Notes: a model not told the origin generated them from the letters alone. A stretch of 64,000 nucleotides of DNA from Billgrantia aerodenitrificans (GCF_021404405.1 NZ_JABFTV010000002.1:372001-436000), one strand, 5' to 3'; positions 1 through 11,368 are shown, numbered from the stretch's first letter. Translations and numbers: made by a program.

Positions 1-1
1 C

Positions 2-544
2 GATGGCAGTCGCGACGAGGAGCGTCCCAATACGCTGGAAGAGAAGGCATGGGAGCGTGCCCGCCAGGCCGGTGGGCACCAGCCTCGAGCGGGCACTCCT
101 CACGATTGGGAAGATTGGGAGCGCTACCACGACGAGCTGGCAGAGGGGGCGGAAGGCATCGATCAGAAGATCGATCACGAGGCGCATCGTCGGGCTCTGG
201 AGATCGAACGGAGGGCGCGGGAGGCGGATGAGGCGGTGCAGCACTATACCCCCGCCAACGACACCGTTCCGGCAAGCGCTACCAGGCCGGGCCCGGAGGC
301 TGAACGAGGCGCATCGTCATTGTCGCTTCCGCCCTCGCCGGTAGCGTCATCATCGCCGGCCGAGCCGATGCCTTCAGCGCTGCGCTTCGCCTTCAAGGTG
401 CTTGCCATCCTGTTGCCACCCTTGGCGGTGGGCCTCTCCCAGGGGGGCGCCAAGCGAGTCGTCTACAGCCTGGCATTGACCCTGCTGGGATGGGTGCCGG
501 GCTGCATCTACGCCTGGGTGTGGCTGAAGCGCCGGCTTGGGTGA
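2..544 (+). CDS. Pmp3/YqaE-family small membrane protein with long N-terminal extension (5' end outside window)
   Basis: The frame is open from the first bases of the window, so the gene starts upstream and about 180 residues are visible. The last ~50 residues carry the Pmp3 (UPF0057) pattern: a first hydrophobic helix with LLPPLAVGL, a short polar turn (SQGGAKR), and a second helix with LLGWVPGCIYA. These proteins are small two-helix membrane proteolipids linked to membrane potential and salt stress in other organisms. The upstream ~120 residues are hydrophilic. The first part (KAWERARQAG...HDWEDWERYHDEL) resembles a DUF2934-type motif, and a Ser/Pro/Ala-rich linker follows. An internal GTG at 236 could give a shorter product, but the acidic, charged upstream translation looks genuinely coding. 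Function is inferred only from the C-terminal family. Confidence 0.7.
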   Translation, partial: DGSRDEERPNTLEEKAWERARQAGGHQPRAGTPHDWEDWERYHDELAEGAEGIDQKIDHEAHRRALEIERRAREADEAVQHYTPANDTVPASATRPGPEAERGASSLSLPPSPVASSSPAEPMPSALRFAFKVLAILLPPLAVGLSQGGAKRVVYSLALTLLGWVPGCIYAWVWLKRRLG

Positions 545-584
545 TGTCCTTCCGGGCTCCTGGTAGGCCACCTGTGCACCAGAC

Positions 585-628
585 ATTCATTTTCGTTTGT
601 GAATAGTGAGATTGAAAACGAAAGCAAT
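585..628. promoter_or_regulatory. Inverted TTTCGTTT pair, possible GlpR-type operator
   Basis: TTTCGTTT at 591-598 and its reverse complement AAACGAAA at 616-623 form an inverted repeat about 25 bp apart, in an AT-rich stretch ahead of glpK. The core is the same as in the boxes nearer glpK. GlpR sites in enterobacteria and pseudomonads contain TTCG-N4-CGAA-like cores, so these may be distal operators. The rest of the 545-889 gap shows no gene. Confidence 0.4.
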
Positions 629-765
629 ATGCTCGGGCTCGCACGCCATGAGCCGCTATTCGCAGCGCTTTCGCAAAGGGAATCGCAAGAGCAATTCCAT
701 AGACTAAGGTCTAGGTGTCTTGGCGAACATGTCTGTTGCCCTCTAATGATCGTTAAGCTAGTCTC

Positions 766-844
766 GCTATCGTAAACGAACATTTGGGGCTATTTTTGAT
801 TGAAATCGAACATTTGACCGAGTGGTTAGTTTTCGTTTCGATCA
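766..844. promoter_or_regulatory. Cluster of GlpR-like operator boxes upstream of glpK
   Basis: Three boxes lie within 80 bp just before glpK: TATCGTAAACGAACATTT (768-785), GATTGAAATCGAACATTT (798-815) and TTTTCGTTTCGATCA (830-844). The first two fit the known GlpR half-site CGAACAT, and read on the other strand the first gives AATGTTCGTTTACGAT, close to the enterobacterial GlpR consensus. Position and repetition suggest repression of the glp locus relieved by glycerol-3-phosphate. No glpR gene is in the window. A possible -35 (TTGACC, 814-819) lies between the second and third boxes; I could not fix a good -10. Confidence 0.6.
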
Positions 845-889
845 GCCAGGGCCTCAACTTCGACCCACAAGAATAATCGGGCGAGGCTA

Positions 890-2422
890 ATGTCCTACCT
901 ACTCTCCATCGATCAAGGCACGACCAGCTCGCGCGCCGTTCTCTTCGACCGCTCCCTGAGCCCGCTGGCCATCGCTCAGCAGGAGCTCGTTCAATCTTTT
1001 CCCGACGATGGCTGGGTGGAGCACGACGCCGAAACGATCTGGCAGACGGTGATCGGGGTCTGCCGAGAGGTTCTGCAGCGTACCGGTGTTGCGCCTCGAG
1101 ACATCGCAGCAATCGGTATTACTAACCAGCGTGAGTCCACCGTGGTCTGGGATCGCGCCACGGGCGCGCCGATCCATCCCGTGATCGTGTGGCAGGATCG
1201 GCGTACGGTGGCGCACTGCGATGCGCTCAATGCCGCCGGCCATGCCGAACGGGTACGCGAGCGCACCGGGCTGCTGATCGACCCCTATTTTTCCGCTACC
1301 AAGCTGGCCTGGATTCTCGACAACGTACCGGGGGCGCGCCAGCGCGCCGAGCGCGGCGAGCTGGCCTTCGGCACCGTCGACAGCTATCTCGTGTGGCGCT
1401 TGACCGGCGGTCGACACCACGCGACCGATGCCACCAACGCCTCACGCACGCTGCTGTTCGACATTCACACCCAGCAGTGGGATGCGGAGCTGCTGACGCT
1501 GTTCGACATTCCTGCTGCAGTGCTGCCCGAGGTGCGCGATTCCAGCAGCGATTACGGCAGCACCGAGCCCGGCCTGTTCGGTCACCCCATTCCCATCACC
1601 GGCGTGGCCGGCGACCAGCACGCCGCGCTGGTCGGCCAGGCGTGCTTCGAACCCGGCATGGTCAAGAGCACCTACGGTACCGGCTGCTTCATCATGCTCA
1701 ACGCCGGCGAGCAGGCGGTGGTCTCGAACAACCGCCTGCTGACCACTCTGGCGTATCGGATCGACGGCGTTCCCACCTACGCCCTGGAGGGCAGCATCTT
1801 CGTGGCCGGGGCCACGGTGCAGTGGCTGCGCGACGGGCTCAAGCTGTTCGATGACGCCGCCGAGACCGAGCGCTTGGCCGAGCAGACCCGTGCGGGCAGC
1901 GGCGTCTATCTGGTACCGGCCTTCACCGGGTTGGGGGCGCCGCACTGGGACCCGCGTGCCCGCGGGGCGATCTTCGGTCTCACCCGCGATACCGGTATTG
2001 CCGAGCTGGTGGCCGCCGGGCTGCGCTCGGTGTGCTTCCAGACACGCGATCTTCACCGCTGCATGGAGCAGGACGTCGGCCTCGGCCAGGGCAGGCTGAG
2101 GGTCGACGGTGGCATGGTCGCCAATGGCTGGCTGATGCAGTGCCTGGCCGACGTGCTGGGGCAGGAGGTCGACCGCCCGGCGGTGCGCGAAACCACGGCC
2201 CTGGGAGCGGCCTATCTGGCGGCGCTGGGTGTCGGCTGGTTCCGCTCGCTGGACGAGCTGGCGGCCAACTGGCAGTGCGAGCGCACCTTCTTCCCACGCA
2301 TGCCGGCGGATATCCGCGAGTCGCTCTATGCCGGCTGGCAGGTTGCCGTGGAGCGGGTGAAGAGCGAGCGCGAACTTTCTGCCGGATGTGCGACGGAGCA
2401 CGCATTGTCGCTCGCCGGCTAG
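890..2422 (+). CDS. glpK: Glycerol kinase
   Basis: Phosphorylates glycerol to sn-glycerol-3-phosphate with ATP in the cytoplasm, the first step of glycerol use. The 510-residue protein is normal length for the FGGY kinase family. It opens with the diagnostic [15 protein letters not shown] phosphate-binding motif and has [10 protein letters not shown] around residue 242, where Asp is the expected catalytic base, then STYGTGCF and the C-terminal [12 protein letters not shown] and TALGAAYLA blocks. The ATG at 890 follows a GCGAGG-type ribosome site. The gene heads the locus, 51 bp before the transporter operon. A kinase inside a glycerol ABC transporter locus supports glycerol rather than another polyol as substrate. 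Confidence 0.97.
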   Translation: MSYLLSIDQGTTSSRAVLFDRSLSPLAIAQQELVQSFPDDGWVEHDAETIWQTVIGVCREVLQRTGVAPRDIAAIGITNQRESTVVWDRATGAPIHPVIVWQDRRTVAHCDALNAAGHAERVRERTGLLIDPYFSATKLAWILDNVPGARQRAERGELAFGTVDSYLVWRLTGGRHHATDATNASRTLLFDIHTQQWDAELLTLFDIPAAVLPEVRDSSSDYGSTEPGLFGHPIPITGVAGDQHAALVGQACFEPGMVKSTYGTGCFIMLNAGEQAVVSNNRLLTTLAYRIDGVPTYALEGSIFVAGATVQWLRDGLKLFDDAAETERLAEQTRAGSGVYLVPAFTGLGAPHWDPRARGAIFGLTRDTGIAELVAAGLRSVCFQTRDLHRCMEQDVGLGQGRLRVDGGMVANGWLMQCLADVLGQEVDRPAVRETTALGAAYLAALGVGWFRSLDELAANWQCERTFFPRMPADIRESLYAGWQVAVERVKSERELSAGCATEHALSLAG

Positions 2423-2473
2423 AGCCCGCCTGGGGCTCACCCATGACTCAATAACGACGACAAAGAGTTCAGC

Positions 2474-3562
2474 ATGTCCTTGATACTTGAAAACATCGAT
2501 CACGTGGTCAATGGAGCCGTGCATATCGAGGGCGTCAACCTCGAGTTGGCGCCCGGCTCCTTCAACGTGCTGCTGGGGCGAACCCTGGCCGGTAAGACGA
2601 CGCTGATGCGCATCATGGCAGGCCTCGAGCCGCCCACCCGCGGCAGGGTGCTGATGCACGGCGAGGACGTCACGCGTACCTCGGTGCGCAAGCGCAACGT
2701 CTCGATGGTCTATCAGCAGTTCATCAACTACCCGGCCATGACCGTTTACGACAACATCGCCTCGCCGCTCAAGCTGGCGCGGGTGCCGCGGGAGGAGATA
2801 CGCCGCCGGGTTCACGAGACGGCCAGCATGCTGCACATCGAGCATCTGCTGGAGCGCTATCCGGCGGAGCTCTCCGGCGGCCAGCAACAGCGCACCGCCA
2901 TGGGCCGGGCGCTGGTCAAGGATGCCGATCTGATCCTGTTCGACGAGCCTCTGGTCAACCTCGATTACAAGCTGCGCGAGGAGTTTCGCGAGGAGCTGCG
3001 CGAGCTGTTCAAGGCGCGCAACTGCATTGCCGTCTATGCCACCACCGAGCCCAACGAGGCGCTGGCCCTGGGCGGGCACACGGCGGTACTGCACGAGGGG
3101 CGCCTGCTGCAGTACGGCCCCACCGAAGACGTCTACCACCGCCCGCGCGACGTGCTCACCGCCGAGATGTTCTCCGAGCCGCCGATCAACGTGGTGCCGG
3201 CCATCGTCTCGGGCACGGAGGTGACCTTCGACCGCAACGTGCACTTCCCTCTCAATCGCGATCTGGCGGGCCTTTCGCCGGGGCAGTACCAGTTCGGCGT
3301 GCGGGCCTCCCACATCGGGCTCGAGCGCCGGACCAAGGACGATCTCGAACTCGAGGTGAAGGTCGACATCGCCGAGATCAGCGGCTCGGAAACCTTCCTG
3401 CACGTGCGCAACGAGCTGTTCCATCTGGTGCTGCATCTGGCAGGGGTGCACGAGTTCGCCGTGGACCAGCCGCTCAAGGTCTACTTCCCGACCCACAAGA
3501 TCTATGCCTTCGACCGGAATGGCGACGTCGTGCACATTCCGTCTCGGCCAGGAGCGCACTGA
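2474..3562 (+). CDS. glpS: Glycerol ABC transporter ATP-binding protein GlpS
   Basis: One of two nucleotide-binding subunits of a glycerol importer of the Rhizobium GlpSTPQUV type, 362 residues, MalK-like with a C-terminal TOBE-type domain after about residue 240. The Walker A is unusual (GRTLAGKT, 35-42, against the usual GPSGCGKS). The Q-loop glutamine (81-82), signature LSGGQ (133-137) and Walker B LILFDE (153-158) are normal. The switch histidine is missing: YATTE at 188-192 stands where YVTHD is expected, putting Thr at 191. The TGA overlaps the glpT start. It presumably pairs with GlpT as a heterodimer. Confidence 0.9.
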   Translation: MSLILENIDHVVNGAVHIEGVNLELAPGSFNVLLGRTLAGKTTLMRIMAGLEPPTRGRVLMHGEDVTRTSVRKRNVSMVYQQFINYPAMTVYDNIASPLKLARVPREEIRRRVHETASMLHIEHLLERYPAELSGGQQQRTAMGRALVKDADLILFDEPLVNLDYKLREEFREELRELFKARNCIAVYATTEPNEALALGGHTAVLHEGRLLQYGPTEDVYHRPRDVLTAEMFSEPPINVVPAIVSGTEVTFDRNVHFPLNRDLAGLSPGQYQFGVRASHIGLERRTKDDLELEVKVDIAEISGSETFLHVRNELFHLVLHLAGVHEFAVDQPLKVYFPTHKIYAFDRNGDVVHIPSRPGAH

Positions 3563-4659
3563 TGGCCCAGATAACTCTCAAGTCGCTGGCGCACAGCTAT
3601 TCGCCCAACCCCTCGGGTCCCGAGGATTACGCCATTCGCGAAATGGAGCATGTGTGGCACCAGGGTGGCGCCTATGCACTGCTGGGGCCCTCCGGCTGCG
3701 GCAAGTCGACCCTGCTCAACATCATCTCGGGCCTGCTGACGCCTTCGGATGGGCAGGTGCTGTTCGACGACCGGGTCATGAACGAGCTGCCGCCCGAAGA
3801 GCGCAACATCGCCCAGGTGTTTCAGTTCCCGGTGGTCTACGACACCATGACCGTGTACGAAAATCTGGCCTTCCCGCTGCGCAACGTGGGCACGCCGGCG
3901 GCCAAGATTCGCGAGCGCGTGGCGGAAGTGGCCGACGTGCTCGATCTCACCTCGCTGCTCAAGCGCAAGGCGCGCAACCTCACCGCCGACGAGAAGCAGA
4001 AGGTCTCCATGGGGCGCGGCCTGGTACGCGACGACGTCTCGGCGATCCTCTTCGACGAGCCGCTCACGGTGATCGACCCCCAGCTCAAGTGGAAGCTCCG
4101 GCGCAAGCTCAAGGAGATCCACGAGCGCTTCAACATCACCATGATCTACGTGACCCACGACCAGCTCGAGGCCTCGACCTTCGCCGACAAGATCGCGGTG
4201 ATGTACGAGGGCCAGGTGGTGCAGTTCGGCACCCCGCGTGAGCTGTTCGAGACCCCGGCACACACCTTCGTCGGCTACTTCATCGGCAGCCCCGGCATGA
4301 ACCTGATGGAGGTGGCGCGCACCGAAACGGGCGTACGCACCGGCGCCGTCGATCTGACGCTGCCGCCCGCCCTGCGCGATGCCATTCATCGCTCCCGCTC
4401 GCGCAACGTCAAGCTCGGCATTCGCCCGGAGTTCGTGGAGGTGCTGACGGAGCCGGGCGAGGCCAGCTATCCCGTCGAGATCGACAACGTGCAGGACCTC
4501 GGCACCTACCGCATCGTGTCGTTCACCTTCGCCGGCATACCGTTCCGGGCGCGCCTGGGGGAGGACCGGCCGCTGCCTGCGCGGTATGCCTACGTTCGCT
4601 TCCCCGAAGCGTGGCTGAACCTGTACATCGACGAGTTCCGCGTGGAGGTGGGGCAATGA
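3562..4659 (+). CDS. glpT: Glycerol ABC transporter ATP-binding protein GlpT
   Basis: Second ATPase subunit of the glycerol importer, 365 residues. Walker A GPSGCGKS (42-49), Q88, Walker B AILFDE (~161-166) and switch His199 (YVTHD) are canonical. The ABC signature is degraded: LTADEKQK at 140-147 replaces LSGGQQQR. This complements GlpS, which has a good signature but no switch histidine, so the heterodimer should have one consensus and one degenerate ATP site. The start overlaps the glpS stop and the end overlaps glpP by four bases (ATGA). The name follows the glycerol ABC system; it is not the GlpT antiporter of E. coli. Confidence 0.9.
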   Translation: MAQITLKSLAHSYSPNPSGPEDYAIREMEHVWHQGGAYALLGPSGCGKSTLLNIISGLLTPSDGQVLFDDRVMNELPPEERNIAQVFQFPVVYDTMTVYENLAFPLRNVGTPAAKIRERVAEVADVLDLTSLLKRKARNLTADEKQKVSMGRGLVRDDVSAILFDEPLTVIDPQLKWKLRRKLKEIHERFNITMIYVTHDQLEASTFADKIAVMYEGQVVQFGTPRELFETPAHTFVGYFIGSPGMNLMEVARTETGVRTGAVDLTLPPALRDAIHRSRSRNVKLGIRPEFVEVLTEPGEASYPVEIDNVQDLGTYRIVSFTFAGIPFRARLGEDRPLPARYAYVRFPEAWLNLYIDEFRVEVGQ

Positions 4660-5540
4660 ACAAGGTCTACAACAACCGGGCGTGGTTCCTGATCCTGCCC
4701 ATGCTACTGCTGGTGGCGTTCTCCGCCATCATCCCGTTGATGACGGTGGTCAACTACTCGGTGCAGGACGTGTTCGACGCCAACACGCGCTTCTTCACCG
4801 GCACCGAGTGGTTCGAGGTGATGCTCAACGACCCTGCCTTGCAGGCGGCGCTGCTGCGTCAGTTCGCTTTCTCCTTCACCATCCTGGCCATCGAGGTGCC
4901 GCTGGGCATCGGCATCGCCCTGCTGATGCCAAAGCGCGGCTGGCAGGCCTCGGCGGTGCTGATCCTGATCACGCTGCCGCTGCTGATTCCGTGGAACGTG
5001 GTGGGCAGCATCTGGCAGCTCTTCACCCGCGGCGACATCGGCCTGATGGGGGTGGGCATTCGCGAGCTGGGCTACGCCTACAACATCACCCGCAATCCCG
5101 CCGATGCCTGGGCCACCATCATCCTGATGGACGTGTGGCACTGGACCCCGCTGATCGCTCTGCTGTGCTACAGCGGCCTGCGCTCGATTCCCGATGCCTA
5201 CTATCAGGCGGCGCGCATCGACCGGGCTTCCAAGTGGGCGGTGTTCCGCTATATCCAACTGCCCAAGCTCACCAACGTGCTGGTAATCGGCGTGCTGCTG
5301 CGCTTCATGCACTCCTTCATGATCTACGCCGAGCCGTTCGTGCTCACCGGCGGCGGGCCGGGCAGTTCGACCACCTTCCTCAGCCAGTCGTTGACCACCA
5401 TGGCCATCGGCCAGCAGGACCTGGGCCCCTCGGCGGCGTTCTCGCTGATCTACTTCCTCATCATTCTGCTGGTCTGCTGGGTCTTCTACACCGCGATCAT
5501 GAACAGCCAGAAAGACAACACCACTCAGGGAGGAGCCTGA
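4656..5540 (+). CDS. glpP: Glycerol ABC transporter permease GlpP
   Basis: Inner-membrane permease of the MalF/UgpA type, 294 residues from the ATG at 4656, which overlaps the glpT stop as ATGA. An upstream in-frame start at 4611 only adds residues from overlapping glpT sequence. Six hydrophobic segments are visible, the first at residues ~8-30. The cytoplasmic EAA loop reads YYQAARIDRASKWAVFRYIQ-LPKL, the docking site for the ATPases. It pairs with GlpQ to form the channel that moves glycerol delivered by GlpV. Confidence 0.9.
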   Translation: MNKVYNNRAWFLILPMLLLVAFSAIIPLMTVVNYSVQDVFDANTRFFTGTEWFEVMLNDPALQAALLRQFAFSFTILAIEVPLGIGIALLMPKRGWQASAVLILITLPLLIPWNVVGSIWQLFTRGDIGLMGVGIRELGYAYNITRNPADAWATIILMDVWHWTPLIALLCYSGLRSIPDAYYQAARIDRASKWAVFRYIQLPKLTNVLVIGVLLRFMHSFMIYAEPFVLTGGGPGSSTTFLSQSLTTMAIGQQDLGPSAAFSLIYFLIILLVCWVFYTAIMNSQKDNTTQGGA

Positions 5541-5541
5541 T

Positions 5542-6435
<894 letters not shown>

Positions 6436-6451
6436 AGGGGAGGGAACGACG

Positions 6452-6724
6452 ATGGAATGGATGGTCTGGACATTGCCCACGGCAGTCTTCTTCTCCGTCA
6501 TCGCCGCGATCCTGCTCGGCATGACGACCTGGGAACTGGTATCGCCCAGCGTGGAACGGCGTGGCTTTCTGCCGATCGCCACCACCCGCGGCGACCGGCT
6601 CTTCATCGGGCTGCTCTCCGCTGCCTATATCCACCTGGCAGTGGTCGGCTTCACCGATATCTCGATTTGGTTTGCCCTGGGGGCTTCCGTCCTCTGGTTG
6701 CTGGTGCTGATGCGCTGGGGCTGA
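6452..6724 (+). CDS. glpU: Small integral membrane protein GlpU (DUF2160)
   Basis: A 90-residue protein with three predicted membrane helices (about residues 8-25, 48-66 and 68-87) and a short charged loop between the first two. It lies between the permease and binding-protein genes, the position of glpU in Rhizobium-type glycerol loci, and matches the DUF2160 pattern (WELVSPSVERRGFLPIATTRGDRLFIGLL is diagnostic in overall layout). The ATG at 6452 has a strong AGGGGAGGG site; the earlier in-frame start at 6416 lies inside glpQ. The role is not known; the constant linkage suggests an accessory subunit of the importer. Confidence 0.85.
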   Translation: MEWMVWTLPTAVFFSVIAAILLGMTTWELVSPSVERRGFLPIATTRGDRLFIGLLSAAYIHLAVVGFTDISIWFALGASVLWLLVLMRWG

Positions 6725-6787
6725 ACCAAGGCCGTACGGACGATAAAGGTGTCACGGATGACTCACAACACGCAGAACGAGGTCAAC

Positions 6788-8527
<1,740 letters not shown>

Positions 8528-8539
8528 TGCCGACTGAAG

Positions 8540-8569
8540 CCCGGCGCAACGGCTAGGCGCGCCGGGTTT
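8540..8569 (+). terminator. Weak hairpin after glpV
   Basis: CCCGGCGC (8540-8547) pairs with GCGCCGGG (8559-8566) across an 11-base loop and is followed by TTTC. It lies 12 bp after the glpV stop. The T-run is short, so it may act as a 3' processing or stabilising hairpin rather than a full terminator. Confidence 0.45.
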
Positions 8570-8610
8570 CGCAACCATTCGTGTTTCCGGTAGCCCGTCC
8601 GGGTCATTCC

Positions 8611-8650
8611 AGGCCCCGTTCGGCGCTCGCCGAGCGGGGCCTTTGTCTTT
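8611..8650 (+). terminator. Strong Rho-independent terminator just upstream of glpD
   Basis: AGGCCCCG (8611-8618) pairs with CGGGGCCT (8635-8642). Inside it, TCGGCG (8620-8625) pairs with CGCCGA (8628-8633), leaving a two-base loop and a near-perfect ~15 bp stem followed by TTTGTCTTT. It ends about 15 bases before the glpD start codon, so glpD must be read by leak-through, by antitermination, or from a promoter overlapping the hairpin. Confidence 0.8.
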
Positions 8651-8664
8651 CGAAAGGTCCGCAC

Positions 8665-10377
8665 ATGGAACTGCGTAGCAGCAATATCGACAAGCTGAGC
8701 GGCGAGGTCTTCGACGTCCTGATCGTGGGCGGCGGTATCAACGGTGCGTCTGCGGCGGCGGCTCTGGCCGGCAAGGGCGTTCGTGTCGCCTTGATCGAGC
8801 GCGGCGACTTCGCCGGCAGCACCAGCATGCACTCCTCCAATCTGGTATGGGGCGGCATCAAGTACATGGAGAGCCGCGACTTCGCCCTGGTGCGCAAGCT
8901 GTGCCGGAGTCGCAACCACCTGATCAAGAGCTATCCCTCCACGGTTCAGGAGATCCGCTTTCTCACCACCATCACCCAGGGTTTTCGCTACCACCCGCGC
9001 TATCTCTGGGCCGGTGCCTGGCTCTACTGGCTGATCGGCAACGGCTTCACCCGCATACCGCGCTTTCTGTCGCCCCAGGCGATAGGCGACAGCGAGGCGA
9101 TCATCGACACCAGTAGCGCCGTTGGCGGCTTCGAGTACTCCGATGCCTATCTGCACGACAATGATGCCCGTTTCGTCTTCAACTTCGTGCGCGGGGCGCT
9201 CAACTACGGCGCCGTGGCGGTCAACTACGTCGAATCGCTGGGTGCCCGGCGCGAATCGGACGGTTGGCTGACCCGCGTGCGCGACGTCATGACGGGCAGG
9301 GAGCTGGAGGTGCGCTCGCGGGTGTTGATCAATGCCGCCGGCCCCTGGGTCGACGAGCACAACACGCTCACCGGTCAGTCGACGAACCATCGTCACGTCT
9401 ATTCGAAGGGCATTCACCTGATTGTGCCGCGGCTGACCGACAGCCAGCGGGTGCTGGCCTTCTTCGCCGACGATGGCCGGCTGTTCTTCGTCATCCCCAT
9501 GGGGCCGCGAACCTGTATCGGCACCACCGATACCCGGGTCGAGCGTCCGGAAGTGGTAGCGACGGAGGAGGACATCCGCTTCGTGCTCGACAACATCAAC
9601 AAGCGGCTGCGGCTCGAGCGTCCGCTGGACCAGCAGGACATCATCTCCATCCGCTGCGGCGTTCGCCCCCTGGCGGTCAAGGCTACGGGCGGCGGCGAGC
9701 GCGACTTCCTGCAGCTTTCGCGTAAGCATGCCATCGACATCAACCGGCAGGATGCCCATCTGAGCATCTTCGGCGGCAAGCTGACCGATTGCCTCAACGT
9801 CGGCGAGGAGGTGGTCGAGGCGGTGAACCGCATGGGGATCGAGGTGCCTTTCCCGAAGCACCGCTGGTACGGCGAGCCGCCCGATCAGGTACGTCGGGAG
9901 TTTCTGCACCAGGCCAGGCTGATGCGACTCGACGATCTCACCGCGCAAGCGTCATCCGAGCCGCTGTCGACCCGGCTGTGGCGGCGCTATGGCACCCACG
10001 CGCTGGAGATGCTGGAAGAGATCCGCGAGGACCCCCGCCAGGCCGAAGTGCTGATAGAGGGCACCGAGTACCTGCGCTGCGAACTACACTACGCCAAGCG
10101 GCGCGAGATGATCACGCGGCTGGAGGACTTCCTGCGCCGGCGCTCGAAGATCGCTCTGGTGGTGCATGAAGAGGCGATGCGTCGCTCGCCCGGTTTGCGT
10201 GAGGCCTGTGTGATTCTGTTCGGCGACGAGGCCGATGCGCGCCTGGAGGAGTACTTCGCCACGACCCGGCGCGAGCGCAGCGAGGCCGCCGCCGTCGAGC
10301 GGGCTGCCACGGTCACCGCGGCGAGTGCAGCGCTAGCGGAGCCGGGAGCCGAACCGGGACGTCAGGCGTCGCATTGA
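8665..10377 (+). CDS. glpD: Aerobic glycerol-3-phosphate dehydrogenase
   Basis: FAD-dependent, membrane-associated enzyme oxidising glycerol-3-phosphate to dihydroxyacetone phosphate and feeding electrons to the quinone pool; it completes the pathway begun by glpK. From the ATG at 8665 it has 570 residues. The FAD-binding VLIVGGGINGASAAAALA motif is near residue 16, followed by STSMHSSNLVWGGIKYMES and, further on, a GTTDT block. The C-terminal regulatory domain is present. AAAGGTCC precedes this start; the longer in-frame start at 8581 would translate through the terminator hairpin and is rejected. The family in Halomonas-like bacteria is usually 500-580 residues. Confidence 0.93.
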   Translation: MELRSSNIDKLSGEVFDVLIVGGGINGASAAAALAGKGVRVALIERGDFAGSTSMHSSNLVWGGIKYMESRDFALVRKLCRSRNHLIKSYPSTVQEIRFLTTITQGFRYHPRYLWAGAWLYWLIGNGFTRIPRFLSPQAIGDSEAIIDTSSAVGGFEYSDAYLHDNDARFVFNFVRGALNYGAVAVNYVESLGARRESDGWLTRVRDVMTGRELEVRSRVLINAAGPWVDEHNTLTGQSTNHRHVYSKGIHLIVPRLTDSQRVLAFFADDGRLFFVIPMGPRTCIGTTDTRVERPEVVATEEDIRFVLDNINKRLRLERPLDQQDIISIRCGVRPLAVKATGGGERDFLQLSRKHAIDINRQDAHLSIFGGKLTDCLNVGEEVVEAVNRMGIEVPFPKHRWYGEPPDQVRREFLHQARLMRLDDLTAQASSEPLSTRLWRRYGTHALEMLEEIREDPRQAEVLIEGTEYLRCELHYAKRREMITRLEDFLRRRSKIALVVHEEAMRRSPGLREACVILFGDEADARLEEYFATTRRERSEAAAVERAATVTAASAALAEPGAEPGRQASH

Positions 10378-10401
10378 TGCGCGGCGGGTTGGCAGTATAA
10401 T
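10374..10401 (+). promoter_or_regulatory. Sigma70-type promoter for the EamA transporter
   Basis: TTGATG (10374-10379), a 16-base spacer and a perfect TATAAT (10396-10401) lie at the end of glpD. Transcription would start near 10408, about 27 bases before the GTG start of the next gene. Confidence 0.7.
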
Positions 10402-10434
10402 CCGCGTCAACTCAAATCGAATGTGAGGTTGACC

Positions 10435-11304
10435 GTGGGCTACTTGATCGGCGTTACCGCGCTCTGGGCCTTCTCGTTCTCATTGATCGGCGTCTATCTG
10501 GCCGGTCAGGTGGACAGCTATTTCGCGGTGCTGGTGCGTGTGATGCTGGCGGCCCTGGTGTTTCTGCCGTTCCTGCGCCCCAGGCTGCTGGCCGGCCGCC
10601 AGCGGCTGGCCTTGATGGGCCTGGGCGCCGTGCAACTGGGCGTGATGTACATCTTCTTCTACCAGTCCTTCCTGCTGCTCACGGTGCCGGAGGTGCTGCT
10701 CTTCACCATCTTCACGCCGCTCTACGTGACGCTGCTCGACGATGCCCTGTTCGGCCGCTTCACGCCGTTCTACCTGCTCACCGCCGCCCTGGCGGTAGTG
10801 GGAGCGGCGGTGATCCGCTACGACGGTATCGACAGCGGCTTCCTGCTCGGTTTCCTGGTGGTCCAGGGGGCCAACCTCTGCTTTGCGCTGGGCCAGGTGG
10901 GCTATCGGCGCCTTTCCGCGGATCTGCCCGCCGAGCTACCCCGCCACAGCGTCTTTGCCTGGTTCTACCTCGGCGCTCTGGTCGTGGCGCTGCCGGCTTT
11001 CGCGCTGCTCGGCAATGCCTCGGCGCTGCCTACCACCAGCGTGCACTGGGGCGTACTGGCCTGGCTGGGGCTGGTGGCATCCGGGCTTGGCTACTTCTTC
11101 TGGAACCTGGGGGCCACCCGGGTGGATGCCGGGGCCCTGGCCATCATGAACAACGCGCTGATCCCGGCCGGGCTGCTGGTCAATCTGGTGATCTGGAACC
11201 GCGACGCCGATCTGCTGCGGCTGGGGCTGGGCGGGGCGATCATCGTCGGCTCGCTGGTCCTCAACGAGTGGTGGCTGCGCCGCCGCGCTGCCGTTCCCGC
11301 CTGA
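10435..11304 (+). CDS. EamA/DMT-family transporter
   Basis: Inner-membrane drug/metabolite transporter with two EamA repeats, ten predicted helices, about 289 residues. The first helix is VTALWAFSFSLIGVYLAG; the second repeat contains the typical GVLAWLGLVASGLGYFFWNLGATRVDAGALAIMNNALIPAG region (conserved family block). I chose GTG 10435 because TGAGG lies six bases upstream; GTG 10423 would add four residues. Members export amino acids, purines or other small metabolites; the substrate here cannot be told. It has its own strong promoter and is not part of the glp operon. Confidence 0.8.
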   Translation: MGYLIGVTALWAFSFSLIGVYLAGQVDSYFAVLVRVMLAALVFLPFLRPRLLAGRQRLALMGLGAVQLGVMYIFFYQSFLLLTVPEVLLFTIFTPLYVTLLDDALFGRFTPFYLLTAALAVVGAAVIRYDGIDSGFLLGFLVVQGANLCFALGQVGYRRLSADLPAELPRHSVFAWFYLGALVVALPAFALLGNASALPTTSVHWGVLAWLGLVASGLGYFFWNLGATRVDAGALAIMNNALIPAGLLVNLVIWNRDADLLRLGLGGAIIVGSLVLNEWWLRRRAAVPA

Positions 11305-11368
11305 GACGCGTTTGCCCGTCCTGCCCACTGTCTCCATAATGAACGCCCACGACGCGAGAGGCGAGGGC

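Noticed and set aside
1442..3559. 705-codon open frame on the reverse strand across glpK/glpS
   Set aside because: It lies entirely opposite well-recognised genes, has His/Arg/Leu-rich low-information translation typical of antisense frames in GC-rich DNA, and matches no family.
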